Positions 1 through 8,278 of a DNA stretch of 64,000 nt are shown one piece after another. The DNA is taken from NCBI GenBank assembly GCA_003349885.1, contig QFXC01000007.1, positions 135,475 to 199,474 of the forward strand, in the 5' to 3' direction. The notes beneath the pieces were generated by a model. That model was not told where the DNA came from, searched no databases, and was given only the letters and a program-made list of their open reading frames with translations. The stretch comes from an endosymbiont of Galathealinum brachiosum (GTDB lineage: Bacteria > Pseudomonadota > Gammaproteobacteria > SZUA-229). A program made the translations under genes and the position numbers. The number at the start of each line of letters is the position of its first letter. The stretch's first letter is position 1.

Positions 1-509
1 GCATTATCTCTACTCCCGATTTGGACAGTCATGATGCCATATACCTTTCGAATGTATGCAGCTCCGTGTTTCAAATATTATTACACGGTATAGACCATCA
101 ACTCACGCCTAAAATAACAAAAAAATCCATACAAAAAGCAGCACTCAAACCAACAATCCAACTAATTGAACTACTTAGTAATGACCTACAGATGGAAAAC
201 TTGATGGACGGTATTAAATTACGTCAGTTATTAGAACGACTCAAAGACGAACTAACTGATGAAGCACCGACATCATACCCAAAAGAAAACAAAGGCTCTT
301 TAATAGATAAGGAGGTTATAACTCAACTATATGACCTTCTAATTTCTAACTTTAACAAAGCTTCGACAACTGCAATTATCCACTTATGCTCACTTTACGG
401 TTTAAATATTGAAGATAGGCAAATCAAACGACACTTAAAAGACCATCGACAATATATTGATCGATTAGAAACATATAAAAGACAAACCCAAGGAAAAGTA
501 CCACTGTAA
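1..509 (+). CDS. hypothetical protein of mobile element, 5' end outside window
   Basis: The reading frame is open from the first bases of the window, so the gene probably begins upstream; a TTG at 21 is the first usable start inside but has no clear ribosome binding site. About 165 residues are visible. The product is hydrophilic and mostly helical with no signal peptide, membrane segment or motif that I recognise. It ends 130 bases before an AlpA-like excisionase gene on the same strand, so I infer it belongs to the same integrated element. No function is assigned. Confidence 0.6.
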   Translation, partial: IISTPDLDSHDAIYLSNVCSSVFQILLHGIDHQLTPKITKKSIQKAALKPTIQLIELLSNDLQMENLMDGIKLRQLLERLKDELTDEAPTSYPKENKGSLIDKEVITQLYDLLISNFNKASTTAIIHLCSLYGLNIEDRQIKRHLKDHRQYIDRLETYKRQTQGKVPL

Positions 510-641
510 ATAACACTACCTACTCACCTCATCACAAAAATGTCACGAGTTTTAAAGAAAGCTATAAATTCATGACATAGTTACACCAATCACTTTAAGT
601 CATAGTTTGCACAGACACATTGAATAACACAGGTGCACACT

Positions 642-908
642 ATGAATCATCAAAGAGCTTTAACCGAATCACAAGCCGCAGAATATTTATCTGTAAGTCG
701 ATCACTACTACGCCAATCACGAATGAATGGTGAACGTGAAAATAGATTATCTGGGCCAGCCTGGATTAAATTAGGTAGTCGCTCAATCCGTTACTTAATA
801 GAAGACTTAGATACATGGCTTGAATCATTTCCAAAGTCCTCACCAAACCCTCAAAACGAGACAAATACACAACAGAAAACACCAAAACCAGAGCAAGGGG
901 GTATATAG
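642..908 (+). CDS. AlpA/excisionase-like helix-turn-helix protein
   Basis: A small DNA-binding protein of 88 residues. The N-terminal part (about residues 5-62) has the AlpA/MerR-type winged helix: a TESQAAEYLSVSRSLL recognition segment, then GPAWIKLGSRSIRYL and LDTWLES, which is the usual 'helix, PxxKLGRSVRY, DLDxWL' layout of excisionase-type regulators. The C-terminal 25 residues are a Pro/Asn/Gln-rich tail. I chose the ATG at 642, behind CAGGTG, over the GTG at 633. Family members control excision or integrase expression in prophages and integrative elements. It is followed closely by two more small genes of the same element. Confidence 0.75.
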   Translation: MNHQRALTESQAAEYLSVSRSLLRQSRMNGERENRLSGPAWIKLGSRSIRYLIEDLDTWLESFPKSSPNPQNETNTQQKTPKPEQGGI

Positions 909-910
909 GT

Positions 911-1150
911 ATGCCTCAATTAAATAACCCTCAAAATCCACCTAAAAACCCGCAAAAAACAGGCTTACGTAAAGCTGTAGATAATCATTGTAAAGACTGT
1001 ATTTATGACCAATCCAACGGTTTAGGCACTTGGAGGCAGCAGGTTTATCTATGTCACATGAAATCCTGTGAATTGTATGATTTTAGGCCAACACCAACGA
1101 CTACAGCAGCAATTCAGCAAGCTGAGTACTTAGAAAATGGCGAAAAATAA
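911..1150 (+). CDS. small cysteine-containing mobile-element protein
   Basis: 79 residues, starting 2 bases after the previous stop behind an AAGGGGG ribosome binding site. The N-terminus is Pro/Asn rich. The core has a Cys pair (HCKDCIYD), then GTWRQQVYLC and a second pair ending CELYDFRP. This Cys spacing and the closing 'C-x-LY-x-R-P' are shared with small phage and element proteins presumed to bind zinc; that resemblance is recalled, not searched. The 3' end overlaps the next gene by 14 bases, which suggests translational coupling. The precise role is unknown. Confidence 0.65.
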   Translation: MPQLNNPQNPPKNPQKTGLRKAVDNHCKDCIYDQSNGLGTWRQQVYLCHMKSCELYDFRPTPTTTAAIQQAEYLENGEK

Positions 1151-1544
1151 AATTAAAGCTAAAAACCGCAAGGAGAGCGGTAGTTTTTCATTAATACCTC
1201 ACACTGTAACTAATTCTGAAAACTATAGAAGCCTCAGCGCTAAAGCTGTAAAGTTATTAATAGACACTATTGCAAGATATAACGGAAGCAACAATGGAGA
1301 TTTTGATTATTCCTATAAAAACATGAGGAAATGGGGGTGGAACTCAAATGACACTATCCTGAAAGCCAAGAATGAATTACTTCTCAAAGGCTGGTTAGTA
1401 TTAACCAGACAAGGAGGTAGAAATAAATGCAACTTATATGCACTTACAATCTGGTCTATTGATGAATGCCATGGCAAGCTAGATAGGTCAGCTACAAAAA
1501 CAGCTCTCGCTTACTGGAAGAAAGGAATTAATCCAGAAAATTAA
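1137..1544 (+). CDS. winged-helix, replication-initiator-like protein
   Basis: 135 residues. Opens with a Lys-rich stretch, then FSLIPHTVTNSENYRSLSAKAVKLL and an 'NGDFDYSYKNMRKWGW' segment, which resembles the winged-helix DNA-binding part of plasmid and phage replication proteins and of HTH proteins found beside AlpA genes. There is no catalytic motif. Four palindromes (ACCG-N5-CGGT) lie just downstream and could be its binding sites. The start ATG lies inside the end of the preceding gene. Replication initiator and transcriptional regulator are both possible; assignment is by layout and fold-like pattern only. Confidence 0.6.
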   Translation: MAKNKIKAKNRKESGSFSLIPHTVTNSENYRSLSAKAVKLLIDTIARYNGSNNGDFDYSYKNMRKWGWNSNDTILKAKNELLLKGWLVLTRQGGRNKCNLYALTIWSIDECHGKLDRSATKTALAYWKKGINPEN

Positions 1545-1553
1545 AATCTCTAT

Positions 1554-1675
1554 ACCGTATTCCGGTGCAAGTTAAACCGCATTCCGGTACAGCCTCTGAA
1601 ACACACCAAATCTATTAAACCGCATATCGGTATAGCCTGAGCTATTTTCCTTATTTCTTTAAACCGCAAACCGGT
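1554..1675. repeat. four phased palindromes ACCG-N5-CGGT
   Basis: Copies lie at 1554-1566, 1576-1588, 1619-1631 and 1663-1675. Each is ACCG, five bases, CGGT; three are preceded by TTAAA or TTTAAA-like sequence. Centres are 22, 43 and 44 bases apart, close to multiples of two helical turns, so all copies would face the same side of DNA. The array directly follows the winged-helix gene of the element. It could be an iteron-like origin or an operator cluster. Confidence 0.75.
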
Positions 1676-1720
1676 AACCTTTATATATTTACCATATATA
1701 CACACATAACTCGATTCTAT

Positions 1721-2593
1721 CTAGTACTTATCCATATCTAGACTTTTATACTCTCTTATACTATTTCCAAATTTCTCACATGCTTTTCTATTAGTGAAAT
1801 ACGCAATATTATGTTTCGATCTAAGCTCTTCACTATTACATCTCACCAATAGTGAATCGTTAATCACTCCTTTTGTAGAACACTTTAATTCATCATTTTG
1901 TTCTAGGAGAGCTAATGGATGCACATCTTCTTTATCATCAAGAATCGAACACTTCTTTGCTTCACGATCGTACATCCACCAGTCTTTTGTGGTCATTTCA
2001 GCATCCAACTCTAATGCTACAACATCCCAAACCTTCCAATTATCCACTAACAATTTAAAGGAATCGATACTTCTAGATTGAATCTCAAACAACCCAGGCA
2101 CTGTGATAACCCCTGTTACTTCTGCATATGCAAATTCATTAATTTCATCCACACTTTCACCAGACCCCAGAAACTTAATATCTTTCACATCACAGACAAC
2201 TTTATAACGATTCATGTATTTTATGCTTTCTTCATCAAACAAAGCATTCTTAATTGGAGATTCATTATGAACATTTATTTTCAGGAACTCCAAATAATCG
2301 TTCACTCCTACATTACATTTCTTTACTTCTTCAATAACAAGACTAGCAACCTTATACTCAACCGAATTCTTATCTTTCGTCAGCCTGCTTAACAAATCCT
2401 TGTATAGGTACTTCTGACCCTGCACTGAACCCACTACCTCTACTGGGCCTACACCTATAGGAGCCTCATCAAAATACTTAGCTCCTTTTCTTACTATCGG
2501 CTCTAGTAATTCAGAAAATATTTTTCCCGCCCCTGCATGTGATACAGAAAAACTCAATAACATCAGAACAAATAATATAAATCTAATATACAT
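1721..2593 (-). CDS. exported protein of unknown function
   Basis: 290 residues with a clear N-terminal signal peptide (hydrophobic residues 3-17, cleavage probably after SVSHA). The mature part contains a helical region, a mid-protein beta-rich stretch with a GVITVPG segment, and several cysteines (for example KCNVGV, KKCSIL, LKCSTKG, RCNSEE), suggesting a disulfide-bonded periplasmic or secreted protein. I do not recognise the family. It is the third of three consecutive minus-strand genes coding exported proteins, next to the mobile-element genes, so it may be cargo of that element. The ribosome binding site is weak. Confidence 0.7.
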   Translation of the reverse strand: MYIRFILFVLMLLSFSVSHAGAGKIFSELLEPIVRKGAKYFDEAPIGVGPVEVVGSVQGQKYLYKDLLSRLTKDKNSVEYKVASLVIEEVKKCNVGVNDYLEFLKINVHNESPIKNALFDEESIKYMNRYKVVCDVKDIKFLGSGESVDEINEFAYAEVTGVITVPGLFEIQSRSIDSFKLLVDNWKVWDVVALELDAEMTTKDWWMYDREAKKCSILDDKEDVHPLALLEQNDELKCSTKGVINDSLLVRCNSEELRSKHNIAYFTNRKACEKFGNSIREYKSLDMDKY

Positions 2594-2664
2594 AATATTA
2601 ATTCACTATTTAATAAATAAGAAAACACTTTAGATGAGAAAGACTCAGGAAAATGATAATTGGA

Positions 2665-3084
2665 TCATTTACACCAATCCAACCTTTTACCACCATCATA
2701 AACCCTAGCATGACCTTCTTTAATTAACTGCTTAGATAAGTTCTTACCATCCACATAGACATTAGCCAGTATTCAAAAATACTTACCACGTTTAATATCT
2801 CGTAATTCAATCTTCTTTGCAGAACGTAAAACCTGGACAGTGAATTTCTTAGCTTTTCTAGCTGCTAACTTTTCAGACTTGCTCCGACCTCTAATTTCAG
2901 GTGCATCCACACCCAATACACGAATAGGTATGCGCTCACCGATTATGGGAGGACAGCCTTTAATATTTACTCGAAAGGTATCAGCGTCATAAATACTAGT
3001 TACTTCTGAAACGACAACTGAGCCATAATCTTTAGCGTAAACACTGAAGGATAATAAGCAAAGAAGGAAGATGATTAAGCGCAT
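2665..3084 (-). pseudogene. thermonuclease-like (SNase) gene with in-frame stop
   Basis: A staphylococcal-nuclease-fold gene with a signal peptide (MRLIIFLLCLLSFSVYA). The conserved DADTFRV and IRVLGVDAPEIRG segments are present, the latter carrying the Arg and Asp/Glu residues typical of the active site. A TGA at 2773-2775 interrupts the frame just after RGKYF. The same frame then continues with ILANVYVDGKNLSKQLIKEG and closes with a Cys-Lys end at 2665, which is what the family has after that point. One C-to-T change (CGA to TGA) explains the break. The truncated product would lack the C-terminal strands and helix. An upstream GTG at 3093 is an alternative start. Confidence 0.8.
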
Positions 3085-3096
3085 GATTCTCACATA

Positions 3097-3306
3097 CTAT
3101 TTACAAAACCATTTTACTTTAGGCTCTGCTTTGTTCATTGTTTTTGCAATTAATTCACAATCTGATGCCTCATCAAAGATCGCTCTATGTGTTTCCATTC
3201 CTCGTCTTAAAAGATATAACTCTGTGCCATCTTTATTAAACCAACCTGCATATATCGGAGCACTAATACATAAAATTAGTATGAGCAACGTTAATTTATG
3301 AAACAT
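3097..3306 (-). CDS. small exported protein
   Basis: 69 residues with a signal peptide (hydrophobic core LTLLILILCISA, cleavage probably after PIYA). The mature peptide is about 50 residues with two cysteines, one at the extreme C-terminus (KWFCK), which could form one disulfide. No family recognised. It sits 4 bases from the GTG of the nuclease frame downstream, so the two and the 290-residue protein beyond are probably one transcript. Confidence 0.6.
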   Translation of the reverse strand: MFHKLTLLILILCISAPIYAGWFNKDGTELYLLRRGMETHRAIFDEASDCELIAKTMNKAEPKVKWFCK

Positions 3307-3924
3307 TTATTCCCTCCTAGCAAAACCTATCAATCCAATTAAACCACTACCGAACAACCAGACTGCTGCTGGTATTGGTACAGCGCTTACATCACCATCG
3401 TGAATTGCCCATGTATTGAGATAAGTAGCCCTACTTAAGTAGTCTTGACTGCCATCGTCCATACGGAAGGCCCACGAGCTGAATGTACTAAACTCGGTCT
3501 CTGTGGCAGACCAATACCAGCCTGACTGAACGTTACTGAATGGACTCGCGTTGCTAGGCAAACCTGCTGTATTGCCCAACACGTTGTAAAACAGGTTACC
3601 CATTTCACTGCCAGTACAGTTGTAGCCTACATATGCATTCCCGCCACTTGACTGCCTCTCACAACTCGTATCCGGCTGCAGCGTATCTGGTAAACGCCAA
3701 CCTGTTATACCCGCTACATCTAAATCCGCTGCCCAGGCATTAGCATCCCACCAATCCATCCCGCCACCTGCACTGGCATCAGCCAACCAAGTTAAGTCCG
3801 CTTCAGTATCATAATAAGCCAACCCACCCAAACGCTCGATTAAAGCTGCATTAGAAATTATTGGAACTGAAAGAATTGGGATTAGAAATACTTTGAAAAA
3901 AAACTTGCCTGAAGAACCGCCCAT
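3307..3924 (-). CDS. PEP-CTERM protein with DUF1566-like domain
   Basis: About 205 residues from the chosen start at 3924, where a signal peptide follows at once (KFFFKVFLIPILSVPIISNA). The body has YYDTEADLTWLADA, a GITGWRLPDTLQPD segment and SGWYWSATE, the layout of DUF1566 (Lcl C-terminal-like) domains seen in surface proteins. The end is VPIPAAVWLFGSG, a hydrophobic helix, then ARRE: an exosortase-type PEP-CTERM sorting signal of the gammaproteobacterial form. It is expected to be exported, cleaved and surface-attached or secreted. A longer start at 4002 lacks a signal-like N-terminus. Confidence 0.8.
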   Translation of the reverse strand: MGGSSGKFFFKVFLIPILSVPIISNAALIERLGGLAYYDTEADLTWLADASAGGGMDWWDANAWAADLDVAGITGWRLPDTLQPDTSCERQSSGGNAYVGYNCTGSEMGNLFYNVLGNTAGLPSNASPFSNVQSGWYWSATETEFSTFSSWAFRMDDGSQDYLSRATYLNTWAIHDGDVSAVPIPAAVWLFGSGLIGLIGFARRE

Positions 3925-4396
3925 TACCACACCCTGATCATTTATATATTTATTAAATGACACTACAGGAATGAACTTTAATGAACAAGTATATATAGAC
4001 ATAACTGAATAAATTAACTAATAGCTTGATTTGGATTTATGAAAAGTAATTGCATGTGACCTCCCCCCGCCCTTGTTAATATTTTATTCCGGCTGCATTC
4101 TATCGACATGTTGCTATGTGGGGCTCAATAGTCACTAGGTAGATACCTACAACTACCTTAAACAAATTTTAAAGGGGGTAGTATTTTTGGCTGTTTTTTT
4201 AGATTAAACCCGATTTTCCCTCTCATGTGGGAACGGGCTACATCTCCATCTACTTATACCCCTACAAGGGGTCGGGGGAAGCTATTTATAACTAAAATAT
4301 TTATAAACTCAATAACCGCTTACACCCTTAAGCAGAACTTCGAAGTATTTAGATTAACTTCTCAGTACGGCCAGAAGCAGACACTCATAACAAATA
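3925..4396. other. intergenic region, no gene seen
   Basis: About 470 bases, C-rich near 4062 and with a poly-G run near 4171. A short inverted repeat TAGGTA-GA-TACCTA lies at 4136-4149. A copy of the ACACCCT-AAGCAGAACT repeat lies near 4322-4340. The open frame across 4225-4428 has no ribosome binding site or recognisable protein and is not called. Confidence 0.5.
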
Positions 4397-4425
4397 AAAA
4401 AGGCGACTTAAAGCCGCCTTTTTTA
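4396..4425 (-). terminator. intrinsic terminator, probably bidirectional
   Basis: AAGGCG and CGCCTT arms flank a short loop, with A-run on one side and T-run on the other. It lies 20 bases past the stop of the PEP-CTERM gene ending at 4447. Confidence 0.75.
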
Positions 4426-4446
4426 TAATCAATATCGAATTAGTTT

Positions 4447-5040
4447 TTATGTTTTCTTACGTCTAGCAAGCCCTACTAAACCCATAAGACCTGAACCGAA
4501 TAGCCATACTGCAGCTGGTATAGGCACTGCAGCCGCTGTACCAAAGTGTATGTTGTCAAACTCTACTATCCCTCCACTCAAATTTCTCAACAGAACTCTA
4601 TCAAATGAAGTGGCTATTACCCCCTGAAATGGATTAGCCGCCGGACTTGTATAATCTGTAAACCCCACTAAATTAGAGCCAAGATAGAGATATATTTGTT
4701 GATTTCCAGGACTATCAAAACCAATGGCGTTTATTGGAGATGAAAAATCCATCTGAATAGCTCTTCGACTACTTAACCCCATACCATCTGTAGTAAATCG
4801 AGAACTATAGGTTATGACTGGATCAGACCAAAACCTTATACCCAAGTAAGAGAAGTTTGTTGTAACAATTGTACCTGTATACATCCCTGTAAAATTAATT
4901 TCTCGATGAACATCTAGTGACGGCTCAAATTCATCCAAAGATGTATACTGGTTAATTATTGAAGCACCGGCAGAGCTCACAATAGAGCTTAATATTATAA
5001 AAAATAATAAACTCCGTATCGCAGCGTTATTCAATGTCAT
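4447..5040 (-). CDS. PEP-CTERM protein
   Basis: 197 residues. N-terminal signal peptide (SLLFFIILSSIVSSAGA), a beta-rich central region of about 140 residues with FDSPGNQQIYLYL and SFDRVLLRNLSGGIVEFDNI, resembling the PEP-CTERM beta-sandwich proteins that carry 'FDNI' strands, and a C-terminal VPIPAAVWLFGSG helix followed by ARRKKT. It is expected to be an exosortase substrate displayed at or released from the outer membrane. No enzymatic motif is visible. It is one of four such genes within 3.5 kb, all on the minus strand. Confidence 0.8.
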   Translation of the reverse strand: MTLNNAAIRSLLFFIILSSIVSSAGASIINQYTSLDEFEPSLDVHREINFTGMYTGTIVTTNFSYLGIRFWSDPVITYSSRFTTDGMGLSSRRAIQMDFSSPINAIGFDSPGNQQIYLYLGSNLVGFTDYTSPAANPFQGVIATSFDRVLLRNLSGGIVEFDNIHFGTAAAVPIPAAVWLFGSGLMGLVGLARRKKT

Positions 5041-5389
5041 TTTCCTTTACACTTTTATTATTGTTTGCCAGCAGCATCTTTTGTTGATAAAACTTAAGCC
5101 GTAGTAGCTGATGCTAATTTCCTGAATTTCATTTTATATTCTTTTTGTAATATAAGAAAATAACAGGTTGGATTTGATTTGTATGTAACTCACCTCACTT
5201 AGCACAAATTGGGTGAGAGACTGCTTTTGAAAATGTAGCTTGAATATCAAGAATCGTTAAATGCTGCTTATGGCTATAACTAGTAGTTTGTGGAATGGTT
5301 TACAGAGTTCCGATAACACCCTAAAGCAGAACTTAACGACAATAAAAAAAGCGACTAAAAAACTGCCCTTAAATTATGACAATTTAACT
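5041..5389. other. intergenic region with repeat copy
   Basis: About 350 bases with no gene. It holds a copy of the ACACCCTAAAGCAGAACTT repeat near 5316-5334 and, just after it, an AAAAAAAGCGACT...AACTGCCC stretch that looks like a decayed version of the terminator seen at 4396. Confidence 0.5.
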
Positions 5390-6076
5390 TTATACTTTAC
5401 GTCTAGCAAATCCTGTTAAAGCTAAAAGTCCTGAACCGAATAACCATACTGCAGCTGGTATAGGTACTGCACTAACATCTCCAGTTTGAACAGCCCATGC
5501 ATATAATCTATTGGTATCAGTGTATGCTCCTGTCAATGCGCCACCACCAAATGAATATGCGAAAGCATTATTGAAGCCATTGTCCGGCGAATTAGGAGCT
5601 TCAGCTGGTGTTGAAGACCAATAATAAGAAGTCAAAATATTACTAAATAAATAATAGTTTTCATTATGGATAGCTGTAATTCCTATAGTCGCCTCACCTC
5701 CAAGCACATTATAAAACATATTTCCCATCTCACTCCCTATGCAACCTAAGCCACTTGAATAGTTGTCTCCAACTTGGGTAGTACATGTTGGGTCTGGTTG
5801 TAGTGTTTCTGGCAATCTCCACCCTTCATACCCCCCAACAGTTAACTGCGCCGCCCATTCATTTGCTCGACCCCAAGTCATCTGCCCAAGACTATTGGCA
5901 GCGCTATAATTATTAGTTTGAGCATAATTAGCATCAGCTAACCAAGTAAGATCAGCTTCAGTATCATAATAAGCTTGATAGTCAATGCCACCTTCAGTAG
6001 CAGCTAATCTACCTACCAATGCAGAGTGAGATGTAAGAGGTAAAAGCAATAGAGTAGATAATAATAATTTACGCAT
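5390..6076 (-). CDS. PEP-CTERM protein with DUF1566-like domain
   Basis: 228 residues from the ATG at 6076, where the signal peptide begins (MRKLLLSTLLLLPLTSHSA). It shares the layout of the protein ending at 3307: YYDTEADLTWLADA, GGYEGWRLPETLQPDPTC, LGCIGSEMGNMFYNVLGG, YYWSSTPAE, AWAVQTGDVSAVPIPAAVWL and a closing ARRKV. The two are clearly paralogues. The start overlaps the end of the upstream PEP-CTERM gene by 8 bases, so the pair is probably translationally coupled. Role: exported surface protein processed by an exosortase that is not encoded in this window. Confidence 0.8.
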   Translation of the reverse strand: MRKLLLSTLLLLPLTSHSALVGRLAATEGGIDYQAYYDTEADLTWLADANYAQTNNYSAANSLGQMTWGRANEWAAQLTVGGYEGWRLPETLQPDPTCTTQVGDNYSSGLGCIGSEMGNMFYNVLGGEATIGITAIHNENYYLFSNILTSYYWSSTPAEAPNSPDNGFNNAFAYSFGGGALTGAYTDTNRLYAWAVQTGDVSAVPIPAAVWLFGSGLLALTGFARRKV

Positions 6077-6758
6077 TGTGTTTTCTTCTTGCGAATCCAA
6101 TCAATCCAATAAATCCACTACCAAATAAAAATAAAGAAGGAGGGATAGGCACAGAACTTACAACAATATTATCGAAATTTATGTAAGTGGCGTAACCAAT
6201 AGCATCTCGTGTGAAATCAAAATCAACATACGAAAGATTTGTCCAATCTGAATCAAATGAAAATGTTTCAAAATCTTCGACACCACCAATACCATCAGAT
6301 ACACCATCAAGCTGCAAACTCATACCGACGATACTTCCATCCGTTCTAACACCAGTTATGATTCCATTCATTCCATTTCTGTAATAGCTTGAATCGTTCT
6401 CATTAAATACTTCGCCAAGGTCAATAGACTGAATACTAAATGCTGAATCATCATTACTTGAAACACGGAAATGCACTTCATAATCATACAAGTCGTTATA
6501 TACAAATCCTGTAGTTGTTCCGTTACTACTACCTCTATTAGATTGCCAACCATCCCACAAAGAAAAGACTCCAGCATTCTCTTTAGTTGAAACGTTAAAA
6601 CCACTCTCCGAATAAATAGGGCCTATACTTTCACCACCAGAAATGTGAGTTGGTGCATCGTTAAAATTAATAACAGCAGCATTTATTATTGTTGGTATTG
6701 AGAGAGCAGCACACAGAACCGTTACTGCTAAAAACTTACCTCTATCCATTAACCCCAC
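6069..6758 (-). CDS. PEP-CTERM protein
   Basis: 229 residues. Signal peptide (FLAVTVLCAALSIPTIINA), then a beta-rich region with INFNDAPTH, YSESGFNVST, LYDYEVHFRV and NFDNIVVSSV, typical of PEP-CTERM proteins with an 'FDDI/FDNI' strand before the sorting signal. The signal is a divergent VPIPPSLFLFGSG helix ending ARRKHNA. It is first in a two-gene unit with the DUF1566-like paralogue downstream. A perfect 11-base inverted repeat lies 24 bases upstream of the start and may be its operator. Confidence 0.8.
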   Translation of the reverse strand: MGLMDRGKFLAVTVLCAALSIPTIINAAVINFNDAPTHISGGESIGPIYSESGFNVSTKENAGVFSLWDGWQSNRGSSNGTTTGFVYNDLYDYEVHFRVSSNDDSAFSIQSIDLGEVFNENDSSYYRNGMNGIITGVRTDGSIVGMSLQLDGVSDGIGGVEDFETFSFDSDWTNLSYVDFDFTRDAIGYATYINFDNIVVSSVPIPPSLFLFGSGFIGLIGFARRKHNA

Positions 6759-6781
6759 CCCTTACTTTTTATTATCATTTT

Positions 6782-6809
6782 TATAAATGTACATAGCCGT
6801 ACATTTATA
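6782..6809. promoter_or_regulatory. perfect 11-bp inverted repeat upstream of PEP-CTERM gene
   Basis: TATAAATGTAC, six bases, GTACATTTATA. The arms match perfectly. The centre is about 37 bases upstream of the ATG at 6758, a position suited to an operator. Confidence 0.5.
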
Positions 6810-7154
6810 TATAAATTACTCCTATAAACATATTATGTTAAGGGTTATTTAACATTTGGCACATTTATCACTAACGATGTCGGAAAACTTATTTGGTATT
6901 CAGAAAACAGAACATTCACATTTGTATCGTTTGAAAGTTCCAACTTCCTAAGCTAGATTTTCCACCCCATGTAAAAATGAGTTACATACCAATTATCCAT
7001 ATGCTCATAAGGGGGTACGGGGGGTATTAGTAATATGCTTTTTCGACTGGAAATTTAACGATATAAATTAAATATCTTGGACTTAATGCGGACTTACAGG
7101 GTATTCAAGAGATGCTACAGAGTCCGGAATAAGACCCTAAGCTATTGATTTAAT
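6810..7154. other. intergenic region, no gene seen
   Basis: About 345 AT-rich bases. A G-run (GGGGGTACGGGGGG) lies near 7011-7026 and a decayed copy of the ACAGAGT-CCG-ATAA-ACCCTAA repeat near 7110-7135. No coding sequence is supported. Confidence 0.4.
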
Positions 7155-7231
7155 TGGTCGGGACGACAGGATTTGAACCTGTGACCACCACACCCCCAGT
7201 GTGGTGCGCTACCAAACTGCGCTACGCCCCG
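7155..7231 (-). tRNA. tRNA-Pro (GGG)
   Basis: A full cloverleaf on the minus strand: acceptor CGGGGCG paired with CGTCCCG, anticodon stem CCACA/TGTGG around CTGGGGG (anticodon GGG), T-arm ACAGG-TTCAAAT-CCTGT, and an encoded CCA end. Confidence 0.96.
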
Positions 7232-7495
7232 TTAGGCGGTGGATTTTACACTGAGTGGGGGGCTGATTAAAGTATTTTCTTAGTTATCAATAAATTAGGT
7301 TGATTCATAAACTGCTGTAAAACAGTAAAATCACGATAAATACAGTCTGCCAGTTATGTGCTCTAAAGCTAGATATTAGGAGATTTGCACACGGATTGAG
7401 AAAAAACACATACCAGATACATAAATTGAATTGGATATATGGGTTATTCTTATTTTTTACACATTTCTACTTTTTACACTACAGCCTAATTTAAG

Positions 7496-7807
7496 CTATT
7501 CGATTTCATCTACTTTTATATTTAATATTTTACTGCGAGTTGAATCGAACATTTTATGAATTAAATCATCTGCAGTTTGTTGGGGGATATTTTCAATTGA
7601 TAGTTTCCAGGGAGTTTTACCTTTTTGAGCCACTTTAAGAAAAACATATAACTCCATATCGTCTTTTTGGTACTCAATTGAAATAATTGATGAGGTTGGG
7701 AAGACAAAATATTCCTCATTACTCTCATAAGCTCTAACCAGGTTATTACTAAAAGCAGCACCAGAAAACATGAAAAAAGAGAGTAGAACAATTATTTTTT
7801 TGATCAC
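7496..7807 (-). CDS. small exported protein of unknown function
   Basis: 103 residues from the GTG at 7807, chosen because AAAGGA lies 6 bases before it; a longer frame to 7843 has no such site. The N-terminus is a signal peptide (KKIIVLLSFFMFSGAAFS). The mature part (about 85 residues) alternates beta strands and helices, with EEYFVFPTSSIISIEYQ and QQTADDLIHKMFDS. No cysteines and no motif I recognise. It stands alone between tRNA-Pro and the merR-ihfA block. Confidence 0.6.
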   Translation of the reverse strand: MIKKIIVLLSFFMFSGAAFSNNLVRAYESNEEYFVFPTSSIISIEYQKDDMELYVFLKVAQKGKTPWKLSIENIPQQTADDLIHKMFDSTRSKILNIKVDEIE

Positions 7808-7921
7808 ATTCAGTCCTTTTATTTTAAGCTCATTACAAACCAAACAACAATCTTTGAGCGTAAGCAGTAGAATCGGTCACTTAGATTGTTGCTGATTTGA
7901 CTTAATCAGCAACAAGGGGAT

Positions 7922-8278
7922 TTATTTCTTTAACGTTTGTAAGATATCTTCCAGCTCATTTCTGATCTGTTTAACCAACTGATTACTCTGAGAAGTATCT
8001 TCTTTTGCAGTTTCACCAGTCAGCTGCTGGCGAGCTCCACCAATAGTGAAACCCTGATCATATAATAAGCTACGAATCTGACGAATTAATATCACATCGT
8101 GACGCTGATAATAACGACGGTTTCCACGACGTTTAACAGGTTTTAACTGGGTAAACTCTTGCTCCCAATAACGGAGCACATGAGGCTTAACACCACATAA
8201 ATCACTTACTTCACCGATAGTGAAATAACGTTTACTTGGAATTACGGGTAATTCGTTATTATTGCTGGCTTCCAGCAT
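7922..8278 (-). CDS. MerR-family regulator downstream of ihfA
   Basis: 118 residues from the ATG at 8278, with GAGG just upstream inside ihfA. The N-terminal MerR winged helix is clear: [60 protein letters not shown]. The C-terminus is a short coiled coil without metal-binding cysteines. A MerR gene in exactly this place, overlapping the end of ihfA, is conserved across many gammaproteobacteria; its target is not established as far as I know. The overlap with ihfA is 20 bases, suggesting coupling. Confidence 0.88.
   Translation of the reverse strand: MLEASNNNELPVIPSKRYFTIGEVSDLCGVKPHVLRYWEQEFTQLKPVKRRGNRRYYQRHDVILIRQIRSLLYDQGFTIGGARQQLTGETAKEDTSQSNQLVKQIRNELEDILQTLKK

Noticed and set aside
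4225..4428. 67-codon frame between PEP-CTERM genes
   Set aside because: It runs through a terminator and a repeat, with no ribosome binding site or protein-like composition.
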